NCBI GenBank assembly: GCA_947379865.1 | Contig: CANCOY010000034.1 | Coordinates: 1-34,299, forward strand | Reading direction: 5' to 3' | Source of the DNA: Acetobacteraceae bacterium | Lineage (GTDB): Bacteria; Pseudomonadota; Alphaproteobacteria; Zavarziniales; Zavarziniaceae | DNA: 34,299 bases | In this document: positions 16,182 to 24,250 of the stretch, in pieces | Position numbering within the stretch: position 1 is the stretch's first letter | How the letters are laid out: each line of letters starts with the position of its first letter | Made by a program: the position numbers and the translations under genes | The notes under the pieces: model-generated | What the model saw: the letters and a program-made list of their open reading frames with translations, nothing else | Databases searched by the model: none | What the model was told of the DNA's origin: nothing

Positions 16182-16209
16182 ATCATAGCCCCGCCCGTGG
16201 CGCCCGCAA
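16182..16209 (-). promoter_or_regulatory. Promoter of thioesterase gene, nearly leaderless geometry
   Basis: On the minus strand TTGCGG (16209-16204) is separated by 16 bp from TATGAT (16187-16182), and the ATG begins 8 bp further at 16173. The intervening CCCTCTCC has no ribosome site. Confidence 0.5.
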
Positions 16210-16270
16210 GGTGCAGGCCGGCACTTCCGCCCCTCGCTTTGGCCCTTCCCTTCAGCCCCTCCCTTCATCG

Positions 16271-16299
16271 TTGTGTGGCGCCGGGGCTGGGTCTAGGCT
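16271..16299 (+). promoter_or_regulatory. Promoter of D-lactate dehydrogenase-like gene, leaderless geometry
   Basis: TTGTGT (16271-16276), 17 bp spacer and TAGGCT (16294-16299) are followed after exactly 6 bp by the ATG at 16306, placing transcription start at the A of the start codon. No Shine-Dalgarno is present. Confidence 0.5.
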
Positions 16300-16305
16300 T
16301 CTGTC

Positions 16306-17712
16306 ATGGGAAACGTCGCCATCAAAAAACAGGAAACCGGGCCGCTTGAGGCCTGCATCGCCGAACTTGTCACCCTGCTGGGTGACCGCCTGAGCCGGGT
16401 TGCCGCCGTGCGCAGCCGCCATGGCCGGGATGAAAGTCACCACGACGGGGCCGATCCCGATGCCGTGGCCTTTGCCCAGACCACCGAGGAGGTGGCGGCG
16501 ATCATGCGCATCTGCACCCGCCACCGGGTGCCAGTGATCCCGTTTGGCACCGGCACCTCCCTTGAAGGGCACATCGCGGCCCTGGAGGGGGGTATTTCAC
16601 TTGATCTGTCGGGCATGGACCGCATCGTGCGCGTCAGCCCTGATGACCTCGACTGCACGGTGGAGGCGGGTGTCACCCGCATGCAGTTGAACGAGCATCT
16701 GCGCGATACCGGCCTGTTCTTCCCCATAGATCCCGGCGCCAATGCCAGCCTTGGCGGCATGACGGCGACAAGGGCGTCCGGCACCAATGCGGTGCGCTAT
16801 GGCACCATGCGGGAAAATGTCCTGGGGCTGACTGTTGTCACCGCCGACGGGCGCGTCATCAGGACCGGGGGCAGGGCACGCAAATCATCAGCGGGTTATG
16901 ACCTGACGCGGTTGTTTGTTGGCTCGGAAGGCACGCTTGGCATCATCACAGAAATTACACTGCGCCTTTATGGCATTCCCGAGGCGATAAGGGCTGGCAC
17001 CACCTGCTTTGCCACCATCGCAGGTGCCGTTGATACGGTGATCCAGACGATCCAGTCGGGCATTCCCATCGCCCGGATCGAGTTGATCGACGAGGCGTCG
17101 ATCACCGCCATCAACCGTTATTCAAAGATGGACCTGCCCGTCCGCCCCACCCTGTTCCTCGAGTTTCACGGGACCGAACAGGGGGTGGCCGAACAGGCTG
17201 AAATGTTTGCCGCCATCGGCGCAGGCAACGGGGCCGACGTCTTTACCTGGGCCAGCCAGGCGGAGGACCGCAACCGCCTTTGGGCGGCACGGCACTCAGC
17301 CTATTACGCCACCATGCAGTTGCGTCCCGGCGCCAAGGGCTGGCCGACGGATGTCTGCGTGCCCATCAGCCGCCTCGCGGACTGCATCCGCGAGACCCAG
17401 GCGGATCTGGCGCAAAGTGGCATCATCGCCCCCATCGTCGGCCATGTGGGCGACGGCAATTTCCACCTGATCTTCCTCTATGACGAAGCCGATGCGGCGG
17501 AAGTTGCCAAGGTGGTGGAGATGAATGGCCGTCTTGTCGCCCGGGCGCTGGCCATGGGCGGCACCTGCACGGGCGAGCACGGCATCGGCTATGGCAAACT
17601 TGCCTTCCTCGAGGCGGAGCATGGCCCCGCCACCGCCCTGATGCGCGATATCAAGCGCACCTTCGATCCGCTCAACATCCTCAACCCGGGCAAGGTTCTG
17701 GTGATGGACTGA
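16306..17712 (+). CDS. FAD-linked oxidase, D-lactate dehydrogenase (cytochrome)-like
   Basis: This 468-residue protein of the VAO/GlcD flavoprotein family probably oxidises D-lactate or another D-2-hydroxy acid and passes electrons to a cytochrome or quinone. The FAD-binding domain covers about 50-225 with VIPFGTGTSLEGHI (77-90), DPGANASLGGMTATRASGTN (142-161) and SAGYDLTRLFVGSEGTLGII (195-214). The C-terminal FAD-oxidase domain carries HVGDGNFH and GTCTGEHGIGYGK, which contribute to the metal/substrate site. No iron-sulfur domain or GlcE/GlcF partners are adjacent, favouring the single-subunit D-lactate dehydrogenase type over glycolate oxidase. It is monocistronic and divergent from the thioesterase gene, ending at a strong hairpin. 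The exact substrate is inference. Confidence 0.88.
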   Translation: MGNVAIKKQETGPLEACIAELVTLLGDRLSRVAAVRSRHGRDESHHDGADPDAVAFAQTTEEVAAIMRICTRHRVPVIPFGTGTSLEGHIAALEGGISLDLSGMDRIVRVSPDDLDCTVEAGVTRMQLNEHLRDTGLFFPIDPGANASLGGMTATRASGTNAVRYGTMRENVLGLTVVTADGRVIRTGGRARKSSAGYDLTRLFVGSEGTLGIITEITLRLYGIPEAIRAGTTCFATIAGAVDTVIQTIQSGIPIARIELIDEASITAINRYSKMDLPVRPTLFLEFHGTEQGVAEQAEMFAAIGAGNGADVFTWASQAEDRNRLWAARHSAYYATMQLRPGAKGWPTDVCVPISRLADCIRETQADLAQSGIIAPIVGHVGDGNFHLIFLYDEADAAEVAKVVEMNGRLVARALAMGGTCTGEHGIGYGKLAFLEAEHGPATALMRDIKRTFDPLNILNPGKVLVMD

Positions 17713-17715
17713 AGC

Positions 17716-17738
17716 CCGAGGGGGCATAGCCCCCTCGG
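17716..17738. terminator. Hairpin between converging D-LDH-like and rhodanese genes
   Basis: CCGAGGGGGC (17716-17725) pairs perfectly with 17729-17738 around a 3-nt loop. It begins 4 bp after the D-LDH-like stop and precedes the end of the converging rhodanese gene by about 20 bp. No T-run follows, so Rho-independent activity is uncertain. Confidence 0.5.
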
Positions 17739-17760
17739 CCAAAGCCTTCAGGCCGCTGCA

Positions 17761-18168
17761 TCAGGCCTTGGGCGTGCCGCCCTCTACCGGGGCGCCGGCC
17801 TTTTTCCAGGCGGTGAAGCCGCCGCCCACATGCTTGACCGGGGCCAGGCCCATTTCCTGGGCTACGCGCGCCGCCAGGGCCGAGCGCCAGCCGCCGCCGC
17901 AGAAGAAGACAAAGGTCTTGTCCTCCTGGAACTGCGGCTTGGCATAGGGGCTTTCGGGGTCGATCCAGAATTCCAGCATGCCGCGCGGGCAATGGAAGGC
18001 ACCCGGCACCCGGCCCTCGCGCTCCAGTTCGCGCGGGTCACGCAGATCGACAAAGGTCACGTCCGCTTGGCCCAGCAGGGCCTGGGCTGCCGCGATATCG
18101 ATTTCTTCCACAACGGCATTGGCCTCGTCCACAAGCTGGCGGGCGCTTTTCACAATCTTCTGCGGCAT
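17761..18168 (-). CDS. Rhodanese-like single-domain protein
   Basis: This 135-residue cytoplasmic protein consists of one rhodanese domain, a fold that carries sulfur as a cysteine persulfide. The entry segment VTFVDLRDPRELEREGRVPGA (37-57) and the active-site loop CGGGWR with Cys90 are intact, followed by SALAARVAQEMG and the closing GGFTAWKKAG. The six-residue loop is sulfurtransferase-sized, not the longer Cdc25-phosphatase loop. A hairpin (18217-18240) separates it from the PaaI-like gene upstream. The physiological acceptor is unknown. Confidence 0.9.
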   Translation of the reverse strand: MPQKIVKSARQLVDEANAVVEEIDIAAAQALLGQADVTFVDLRDPRELEREGRVPGAFHCPRGMLEFWIDPESPYAKPQFQEDKTFVFFCGGGWRSALAARVAQEMGLAPVKHVGGGFTAWKKAGAPVEGGTPKA

Positions 18169-18216
18169 GTCTGCCTCCCCTGATTTTCCTGATCTTCCCG
18201 CGCCACCAGCATGCCC

Positions 18217-18240
18217 GCAAGCCCGTTGGGCTGGGCTTGC
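18217..18240 (-). terminator. Hairpin downstream of PaaI-like gene
   Basis: GCAAGCCC (18217-18224) pairs perfectly with GGGCTTGC (18233-18240), an 8-bp stem with an 8-nt loop, 4 bp beyond the PaaI-like stop and before the rhodanese gene. There is no T-run. Confidence 0.4.
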
Positions 18241-18243
18241 CGT

Positions 18244-18669
18244 TCAGCCGCCGGGAATGGAGAAGGTCGACGTCGCGTGGGCCACGGGTTCCGGGTCGCC
18301 GTCGCTGAAGAGGGTGATTTCACCCACAGCCAGGCGTCGGCCCAGTTTCAGCAGGCGGCATTCGGCAATCACGTCGCGCGGCGCCGGGCGACGCAGGAAG
18401 TTGATGTTGAAATTGGTGGTTACCGCCATGGCAACGGGGCCGATCTGGGCGAGGATCGCCACATAGATGGTGGCATCGGCCAGGCGCATCATGCTGGGCC
18501 CGGAAATGGTGCCGCCCGGGCGCAGATGCTCGTTGGCAAAGGGCAGGCGGCAGCGCGCCGTCATCGGACCCACGGCCTCGATCACCAACTGCCCCTCGGT
18601 CTGGGGGAAGGTGGCGGCAAACAGGGCCTCGATGTCGGCAACCGTCATCAGCACAGTCCGCTCGCTCAT
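18244..18669 (-). CDS. PaaI-family hotdog thioesterase
   Basis: This 141-residue hotdog-fold protein of the PaaI/acyl-CoA thioesterase II-like group probably hydrolyses acyl-CoA. The core reads HLRPGGTISGPSMMRLADAT (48-67), with the catalytic-helix acid at Asp65, then TTNFNINFLRRPAPRDVIAE (84-103), the typical PaaI strand pair. ATG 18669 is chosen because GGAG lies 8-10 bp upstream; an ATG four codons earlier (18681) has no ribosome site. Substrate is unknown. Confidence 0.85.
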   Translation of the reverse strand: MSERTVLMTVADIEALFAATFPQTEGQLVIEAVGPMTARCRLPFANEHLRPGGTISGPSMMRLADATIYVAILAQIGPVAMAVTTNFNINFLRRPAPRDVIAECRLLKLGRRLAVGEITLFSDGDPEPVAHATSTFSIPGG

Positions 18670-18747
18670 GCCGCGCTCCATTTTTGGGTATCGGGATCCG
18701 GGCCAGATCCTTGCCCCATCTGCGGCCTCAGGGAAAGAGACGGCGCG

Positions 18748-18776
18748 TTGCCGGCGGCAGCGGCATCTTCTAGAAC
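18748..18776 (+). promoter_or_regulatory. Promoter of HEIGH-protein gene, leaderless geometry
   Basis: TTGCCG (18748-18753), 17 bp spacer and TAGAAC (18771-18776) are followed by 6 bp (CCCGCC) and then ATG 18783. This is the same spacing as at 16306. No Shine-Dalgarno is present. Confidence 0.5.
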
Positions 18777-18782
18777 CCCGCC

Positions 18783-19397
18783 ATGATCCTTAGCCCCATT
18801 GCCGACGCAGATCTGCCCCAGGTGCTGGAGACGTTCGCACGCGCCCTGCCTGAGGGCAGTGCGGCGGCCCTGGCCTTTGCCCGCCTTAGGGGGGCGGTGC
18901 CACGGGATGGTGCCATTGATACGCCCGAACATCGCGCCGCTGCCGTTGCCCTGGCCCGGCGGCTGGGCATGGCGACCCTGGCAGAAGAGCCGGCGGCAGC
19001 GTTTTCCTGGGACGGGCAGGTGTTGCGGACCGAGAGCGAAGCCTGGGTGATCCTGCACGAGATTGGTCATTTTCAGACGGTGCCCCCAAAGCGTCGCCAT
19101 CTCATCGACTTTGGCCTTGGCGCCGGCCCCGAGACAGGCTGCATTGCCGAGGCCGACGCTGCCTGCGCCATCGACCGTGAAACCGGTGACCGCGAGGAAC
19201 AGATTGCCTCCCTTCTGGGCATTCTGTGGGAGGTGGAACTGGGCCAGCCAGCCCTGCTGGCCCTGCAGGAACAGAACTGGCTGGAGGGCTGGAATCGCCC
19301 GGGTGGCCCGGCCCATTTTGCGGCCTGCATGGATCGGCTAATCAAGCTGGGCCTTGTGAATTCACAGGGGCGGCCCCTGGCAAAGCTGCGCGACTGA
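18783..19397 (+). CDS. Conserved-looking HEIGH-motif protein of unknown function
   Basis: This 204-residue soluble protein has HEIGHF at residues 92-97, a possible HExxH metal site, followed by PKRRHLIDFGLGAGPETG (102-119) and an acidic DREEQIASLLGILWEVELG (136-154). The order HExxH, arginines, DFG and a later Glu-rich helix recalls the elongation factor P hydroxylase EpmC, which has HExxHW followed by R...DfGyW. The similarity is distant and from memory. The second half (ALLALQEQNWLEGWN) is helical. There is no signal peptide or membrane segment. The predicted promoter implies a leaderless mRNA. I do not assign a function; metal binding is the only reasonable inference. Confidence 0.75.
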   Translation: MILSPIADADLPQVLETFARALPEGSAAALAFARLRGAVPRDGAIDTPEHRAAAVALARRLGMATLAEEPAAAFSWDGQVLRTESEAWVILHEIGHFQTVPPKRRHLIDFGLGAGPETGCIAEADAACAIDRETGDREEQIASLLGILWEVELGQPALLALQEQNWLEGWNRPGGPAHFAACMDRLIKLGLVNSQGRPLAKLRD

Positions 19398-19525
19398 AGA
19401 GCGCGTACACGGAAAATTCACGGTCAGAAGGCTTTCATGCGATTGGAAAAGGACTGATCGTCGCACATCATGATGTTCTGCTTCAGTTTCAGCCTTACCT
19501 ATACGGGAGCCCGTCCTTGGACGTG

Positions 19526-20119
19526 ATGTCCGCCATTGCGGACTATGGTCCCTGGTTTTATCTGGTCACCCTGGTCTGGACCTTTCTGGAGGGCGAGACC
19601 TTTGTCCTGTTCGCCGGCTTTGCCGCGAAGAAGGGGCTGCTGCGGCTTGACCTCTTGATCCTCTTTGCCTGGGCGGGAAGTTTTCTTGGGGACCAGTTCT
19701 ATTTTCTGCTGGGGCGCCTTTATGGTGCCCGCCTGCTCGACTGGGCGCCCCGCTGGCGCTCTGCTGTGGCCCGACCGCTGTCTTGGCTGGAGCGCTATGA
19801 CGCGGCCTTTGTCCTGACCTATCGCTTCATCTATGGCCTGCGTAATTTCTCGTCCCTGGCGCTGGGGTTGTCGGACATTTCCTGGCGACGATTCCTCATT
19901 CTGAACTTCATTGCGGCCGGCATCTGGGCCGTGACCTTTGCCACCGTTGGCTATGTCGCCGGGGCAGCCTTTGAACGTGCCCTGGGAGACCTGCACTTTG
20001 CGGTGGGCATTGCGCTGCTGGTGGCCTTTGCCGCCGTCGTGCTTGCCGCAACCCTCAGGCACCGGCGCCGGCTCCAGCGGGCGGGCGCCTCAGAGAACGC
20101 GCCGGAAAGTCCTGAGTGA
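19526..20119 (+). CDS. DedA-family membrane protein
   Basis: This 197-residue polytopic inner-membrane protein of the DedA/SNARE-associated (PF09335) family is related to proteins that flip undecaprenyl phosphate or phosphatidylethanolamine and support membrane homeostasis. Key features are FLEGETFVLFAGFAAKKGLL (residues 20-39) with the acidic residue of the first re-entrant region, GSFLGDQFYFLLGRLYG with the conserved Asp, and RFIYGLRNFSSLALGLSD, the family R-F-x-x-G-x-R motif. Three C-terminal helices follow, then a basic tail. ATG 19526 is chosen since family similarity begins there; an adjacent GTG at 19523 is possible. It lies 128 bp after the HEIGH gene. Confidence 0.88.
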   Translation: MSAIADYGPWFYLVTLVWTFLEGETFVLFAGFAAKKGLLRLDLLILFAWAGSFLGDQFYFLLGRLYGARLLDWAPRWRSAVARPLSWLERYDAAFVLTYRFIYGLRNFSSLALGLSDISWRRFLILNFIAAGIWAVTFATVGYVAGAAFERALGDLHFAVGIALLVAFAAVVLAATLRHRRRLQRAGASENAPESPE

Positions 20120-20131
20120 GTCTGGTTGCCC

Positions 20132-20335
20132 TCAGTCCTTTGGCTTGATGCCAGGGTCTTCGGGGGCCAGACGTTTTCCTTCCAGCGCGCGCCGGCGGGC
20201 CTCGTTTTCCCGGGCCTCGCGTTCCCGCTCCTCGCGTGTCCGGCCATGAAGGATGCGGTTCTCCGTGGCCTGCCTTGTTGCCTCGGCCTTGTTCTGGGCC
20301 TTGCGAAAGCGGTTCAGGTTAACGATCTCTGCCAT
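20132..20335 (-). CDS. DUF4169 family small protein
   Basis: This 67-residue, highly charged protein starts MAEIVNLNRFRKAQNKAEAT, the conserved start of the alphaproteobacterial DUF4169 family, and continues as an Arg/Glu-rich helix (REEREREARENEARRRALEG), probably coiled-coil. No function is known. A GAGGA site lies upstream of the ATG. In other alphaproteobacteria I recall this gene near fumarase, the RHH protein and SspB. Here those genes are 4-8 kb away, beyond an AsmA gene on the opposite strand. Confidence 0.85.
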   Translation of the reverse strand: MAEIVNLNRFRKAQNKAEATRQATENRILHGRTREEREREARENEARRRALEGKRLAPEDPGIKPKD

Positions 20336-20535
20336 GGCTCTTGCGTCCTCGGAATGAACCCCCTTGGGTGCCTCGTCCGGCGACGGGATACGCGCTACAA
20401 GAAGCCCGCGTCAGCCCGTTGTCGGGAGGCCGGCTCAGTCTAGCAAAGGCCTGGCGCCGGTGTTCAGCAGAATCGCCACCATGTCATGACATAGCCTCCG
20501 GATCGGCCGGCGGCACAGGGTTTAAGAGGTGTTGG

Positions 20536-23500
20536 GTGCGCTGGCTTTTTGGCATCCTGACGGCACTGGTTGTGCTTGTCATCGCGGCGGCACTGGCCGC
20601 CCCTTCCGTGATCGATCTGGGAACCCGCAAGGATGCGCTCGCGCGTCTGGCGGGGCGTGTGACCGGTCGTGCACTGACAATTGAAGGCCCGGTTGCCTTC
20701 CGGCTGTTGCCAACCCCCGTGGTCTCCCTGAGCGGGCTGCGTCTTGCCAGCCTGCCCGGTATGGCAGAGCCCGATGTCATCCGCATTGCCCGGCTTGACG
20801 CCCGCCTCTCTCTCTTGCGGCTTTTGGTGGGCGAGATCGAGATCGAGAACCTTGACGTTGGTGGCGCCGAGATCAACCTTGCGCGCGCCTCCGATGGCCA
20901 GGGCAACTGGACCTTTGCCGGCGCCAATCCTGCGGCCCTGGGCGATGCCGAAGTCCTTGGCGCCCTCACCGGTGGCCTGCCTCTCAGTTTCCGGCGCCTT
21001 GCACTCGACAAGGGCGTGCTTGTCCTGCACGGGGCAGATGGCACGGTGGAACGGCTGGAGGACATCTCGGCGGTAGTGAAGGCTGATACGCCCAACGGGC
21101 CCTTCGCCCTCGATGCTCGCGCCGTGCTGCATGGGCAGGCGCTGGCCATCACCCTGTCGGCCGGCCGCCAGCAGGCGGGTCAGCCTGTGCCTTTTGGTCT
21201 TGGCCTGACCCTGTCTGGCGATGCCGCGCGCCTGAAGTTTTCGGGCACTGCCACAACCTCGGGAACATTCGGCCTTGAGGGCAAGCTAAGCCTTGTTTCA
21301 GCAGACGCTGGCAAGGCGGCGGCCGGCCTCGGCCATGATCTGCCCAAGCCGCTGGCGGGCGCCTTTGAACTGGAGACCATGCTTTCCGCCAGTACCAGCC
21401 GGATGAAGCTTGCGGGCTTGTCTGTGCGCGCTGGCGACATTGCCGTAACTGGCGAGATTGAGACAACCGCAGGCGCCACAGATGGCGCCCCGGCGCAGGT
21501 TGATGCCCGTCTTGCCATCGGCCAGATCGATCTTGACGCCCTCGTCGAGGCCCTTGGCGCGACCCCTGCCGCGACCACAGCGCCACCGCCGGCTGTCGGC
21601 GCCGAACCTGTAGCGTCCACGGCAGCCTTCACCCTGCCGACCGGCCTCGACGGCCGGTTTGTCCTCGACATCGGGGCCCTTGGCCTCAAGGGTGGCGTGG
21701 TTCAGCAGGTCGCCCTTGAGGCAAGCCTTGCCGGGGGTGTCATGACCCTCACCAAGGGGAGCGCCCTGTTGCCGGGCGGCTCGGATGCGCGGCTGACAGG
21801 GCAGGTCCGCCAGACAGCCCTGGGGCCACGTTTTGACGGCACCCTTGATCTTGCCTCCAGCAATCTGCGCGGTCTGGTTGCCTGGCTGGGTGTGGGCGGC
21901 GGCTTTGCGACGGGTGACCGGGCCAATGGTCTGCATCTGACAACCCGGATTGGCGCCACAGCCGAGGTTGTGCAACTGGCCGACATCGACCTTCAGATGG
22001 ATGGCAGCCGCCTGACCGGTGCGGCTGCCGTGGCCTTGCGGGCCCGCCCGTCCTTCAGCATCGATGCCTCTGTCGACCAGATCGATCTTGGTTCCTATCT
22101 CGGCGGCGAGGGCACGGGCCTGCCCTCCCTCGACCGGTTGGCCGATTTTGATACCAACTTCCGCTTCAAGGTTGGGCGGATGATCTGGCGGGAATCCACG
22201 ATCAGTGGGGTTGATGCCGACATTGCCCTGCTGCGCGGCACGCTGAACGTGAACCGGCTTGAGGTGGCTGACCTTGCCGGTGCAAGGCTCAGCGGCGGCG
22301 GCATGGTGCGTGACCTGGGCGGTCGCCCCGTGGTTGACGTGAATTTGCTGGTGGATGCGGCCGACCCGCTGCCGGTGCTGCGTCTTGCCGGCCTCACCCC
22401 CCCGGCAGGCGCCCGTCTCGGCACCGGCCATCTGGAACTTAACCTTGCTGGTGCCACCGACTCGCAGGTCTTGCGCTTCCAGGCGCGGCTTGGCGATACC
22501 ACGGTGCTTCTCAACGGGAACGTCACCGACCTGCTTGGCCTCGCGCGGGCGGACCTTACCATCCAGGCTGCAACCCCAAGCCTTGCGGGCCTTGCCCGGA
22601 CCGCTGGCCTTGCCTTTGCGCCGCTTGCCGATGCCGATCATCCGCTTACCCTCGCAGGGACGGTCGAGGGCAATCTGGGAGACGCCAGTCTGCATCTGGG
22701 TGTGGACATGGCCGGTGGCCGCGTCGAACTGCAGGGCAAGGTTGATCTTGCGGCTGGCCTTGCCCGTGGCGATCTTGTTGTTTCTGCCCACGCGGCCGAT
22801 GGGACGATCTTCCTGCGCGGCCTTGGCCTCGACCTGCGCGACCCGGCCCCGGACCGTGCCAATGGAGCGGCGGGCGATGCCTTTGCCCTCGACTCCGCCG
22901 TTACCTGGGACGAGGGGGCCATCACCCTTGCCGGCTTCAAATCCAGCTTTGGGACGGCAGACCTTGTGCTTGATGCCCGGCGGGTCTCTGGCCCACGGCC
23001 CCGGCTTGAAGCCACGCTGAGTGCGGGAGAACTCGACCTGTCACGCCTGCCGGCACGGGGGGACAGTGCAGGTGGCCCTGGCGCACGCTGGTCGACCCTT
23101 GCCCTGCCGTTCGACTGGCTGCGGACATCGGATGGTGTTGTAACCTTTGCGGTTCGGCATCTTGTCTGGCGCGGGGGTGAACTTGGCGATGCGCGCGGCA
23201 AGGCAAGCTTTGCCGATGGCACCCTTGTGCTTGGCGATACCAGTGCGGCCCTGTGGGGCGGCACGCTTGGGCTGGATGCCTCGATTGCGGCAGGGGCAAC
23301 GCCGGCCGATGCCCCCACCCTCATTCTGGGCACCCGGCTTGCCAATGCCGATTTTGCGGCCGCCGGACTGGACCGGCTGCTGCACGTCACGGGCAGGTTT
23401 GACGCCCGCCTCAATCTCACGGCCAAGGGTGCAAGCCCGGCGGCCCTGGTGGCCAGCCTTGCCGGCCCCGTTGAGGTAACCGCACGCGATGGCACGCTCA

Positions 23501-23994
23501 GCGGCTTTGATCTTGGCCGGGTCGCAGACGATGTTGATGCCCGCGTGCGCCCGACCGAGATTGTCGGCCTGATTGCCCGCAGTCTTGGCGCCGGGGCAAC
23601 CCCTTATGGGGCGCTGGAAGCAAACTGGACGCTCGACGGTGGCATTGCGCGCCCGGGTTCCTTCCGTGCCGAGATCAAACGGATCAACAGCCAGATGGCT
23701 GCAACCGTCGACCTTCAGGCCTGGACGCTTGATGCGCAGGGTGCCTTCGCCATCGAGGGGGCCGTGGGGGCGCCGCCCGTTGGTTATCTGCTCAGCGGTT
23801 CGCTCGATAATCCAAAATTGCGCCTTGATGGCACCGGGCTGTCTGCCTGGGCCGCCCAGCGTGCCGCCGACCGCGCTGCTGCCCCGGCAACGGCCGCAAA
23901 GCCCACCCTGCCACAAAAACCAGCCAAGCCGGCCAAGCCGGCGGCGAAGCCACCTCTGGCAAAGCCACAAGCGACGCCAGCACCAGCCCCCTGA
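20536..23994 (+). CDS. AsmA-family protein
   Basis: This 1152-residue inner-membrane-anchored periplasmic protein has an N-terminal membrane helix (WLFGILTALVVLVIAAAL, about 3-20) and the AsmA start region (GRALTIEGPVAFRLLPTPVV with SLSGLRLAS). It continues with about 1000 residues of repeated beta-strand/turn units resembling the bridge-like fold of AsmA/TamB/YicH proteins, which move phospholipid between membranes. The AsmA C-terminal region (GPVEVTARDGTLSGFDLGRV, NSQMAATVDLQAWTLDAQG) lies near residues 980-1090, followed by a Pro/Ala/Lys-rich tail (KPAKPAKPAAKPP). GTG 20536 is taken as start since it follows AAGAGG and immediately precedes the membrane helix. The preceding open frame back to 20341 has no features. 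It ends 2 bp from the converging RHH gene. Confidence 0.88.
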   Translation: MRWLFGILTALVVLVIAAALAAPSVIDLGTRKDALARLAGRVTGRALTIEGPVAFRLLPTPVVSLSGLRLASLPGMAEPDVIRIARLDARLSLLRLLVGEIEIENLDVGGAEINLARASDGQGNWTFAGANPAALGDAEVLGALTGGLPLSFRRLALDKGVLVLHGADGTVERLEDISAVVKADTPNGPFALDARAVLHGQALAITLSAGRQQAGQPVPFGLGLTLSGDAARLKFSGTATTSGTFGLEGKLSLVSADAGKAAAGLGHDLPKPLAGAFELETMLSASTSRMKLAGLSVRAGDIAVTGEIETTAGATDGAPAQVDARLAIGQIDLDALVEALGATPAATTAPPPAVGAEPVASTAAFTLPTGLDGRFVLDIGALGLKGGVVQQVALEASLAGGVMTLTKGSALLPGGSDARLTGQVRQTALGPRFDGTLDLASSNLRGLVAWLGVGGGFATGDRANGLHLTTRIGATAEVVQLADIDLQMDGSRLTGAAAVALRARPSFSIDASVDQIDLGSYLGGEGTGLPSLDRLADFDTNFRFKVGRMIWRESTISGVDADIALLRGTLNVNRLEVADLAGARLSGGGMVRDLGGRPVVDVNLLVDAADPLPVLRLAGLTPPAGARLGTGHLELNLAGATDSQVLRFQARLGDTTVLLNGNVTDLLGLARADLTIQAATPSLAGLARTAGLAFAPLADADHPLTLAGTVEGNLGDASLHLGVDMAGGRVELQGKVDLAAGLARGDLVVSAHAADGTIFLRGLGLDLRDPAPDRANGAAGDAFALDSAVTWDEGAITLAGFKSSFGTADLVLDARRVSGPRPRLEATLSAGELDLSRLPARGDSAGGPGARWSTLALPFDWLRTSDGVVTFAVRHLVWRGGELGDARGKASFADGTLVLGDTSAALWGGTLGLDASIAAGATPADAPTLILGTRLANADFAAAGLDRLLHVTGRFDARLNLTAKGASPAALVASLAGPVEVTARDGTLSGFDLGRVADDVDARVRPTEIVGLIARSLGAGATPYGALEANWTLDGGIARPGSFRAEIKRINSQMAATVDLQAWTLDAQGAFAIEGAVGAPPVGYLLSGSLDNPKLRLDGTGLSAWAAQRAADRAAAPATAAKPTLPQKPAKPAKPAAKPPLAKPQATPAPAP

Positions 23995-23996
23995 TC

Positions 23997-24236
23997 TCAG
24001 GGCGGGCTGGTGCGGCGTTCCATCAGGAAGACACGAATGGCACTCGACAGATTGCCCGTCCGTGCCTCATCGATGCGCGCGACCAGGGCGTTGACCGTAA
24101 GTCTTTCCTCTGCCGCCGCCGCCATCAGGCCCTGCCAGAAGATCCGTTCCAGGCTTATCGAGGTGCGGTGCCCGCGCAGCAGCACGGAGTGCTTCTCGAG
24201 GGTGGCCGGATCATCTGCAGGGCCAGCTTGCGCCAT
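23997..24236 (-). CDS. Ribbon-helix-helix domain protein (RHH_4)
   Basis: This 79-residue protein matches the alphaproteobacterial RHH_4 family: LEKHSVLLRGHRTSISLERI, the ribbon strand and first helix at about 12-31, then FWQGLMAAAAEERLTVNALV and IDEARTGNLSSAIRVFLMER. Families of this fold bind DNA as dimers, so it may be a small transcriptional regulator, but its targets are unknown. ATG 24236 is chosen because GAGGAAG precedes it by about 9 bp and similarity starts just after. It follows the NTF2/kinase gene by 14 bp and is probably the last gene of that operon. Confidence 0.88.
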   Translation of the reverse strand: MAQAGPADDPATLEKHSVLLRGHRTSISLERIFWQGLMAAAAEERLTVNALVARIDEARTGNLSSAIRVFLMERRTSPP

Positions 24237-24250
24237 GCCTTTGGGCTTCC

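Noticed and set aside
20341..20535. Upstream ATG extension of the AsmA gene
   Set aside because: The extra 65 residues have no family similarity and bury the N-terminal membrane helix; GTG 20536 has AAGAGG upstream.
21298..22791. 497-codon minus-strand open frame within the AsmA gene
   Set aside because: Antisense shadow; its translation is low-complexity and basic with no motif, while the plus strand gives a coherent AsmA protein.
23900..23990. Repeated AAGCCGGCCAAGCCGG-type sequence
   Set aside because: It encodes the Lys/Pro/Ala-rich tail of the AsmA protein; ordinary low-complexity coding sequence, not a CRISPR or mobile repeat.
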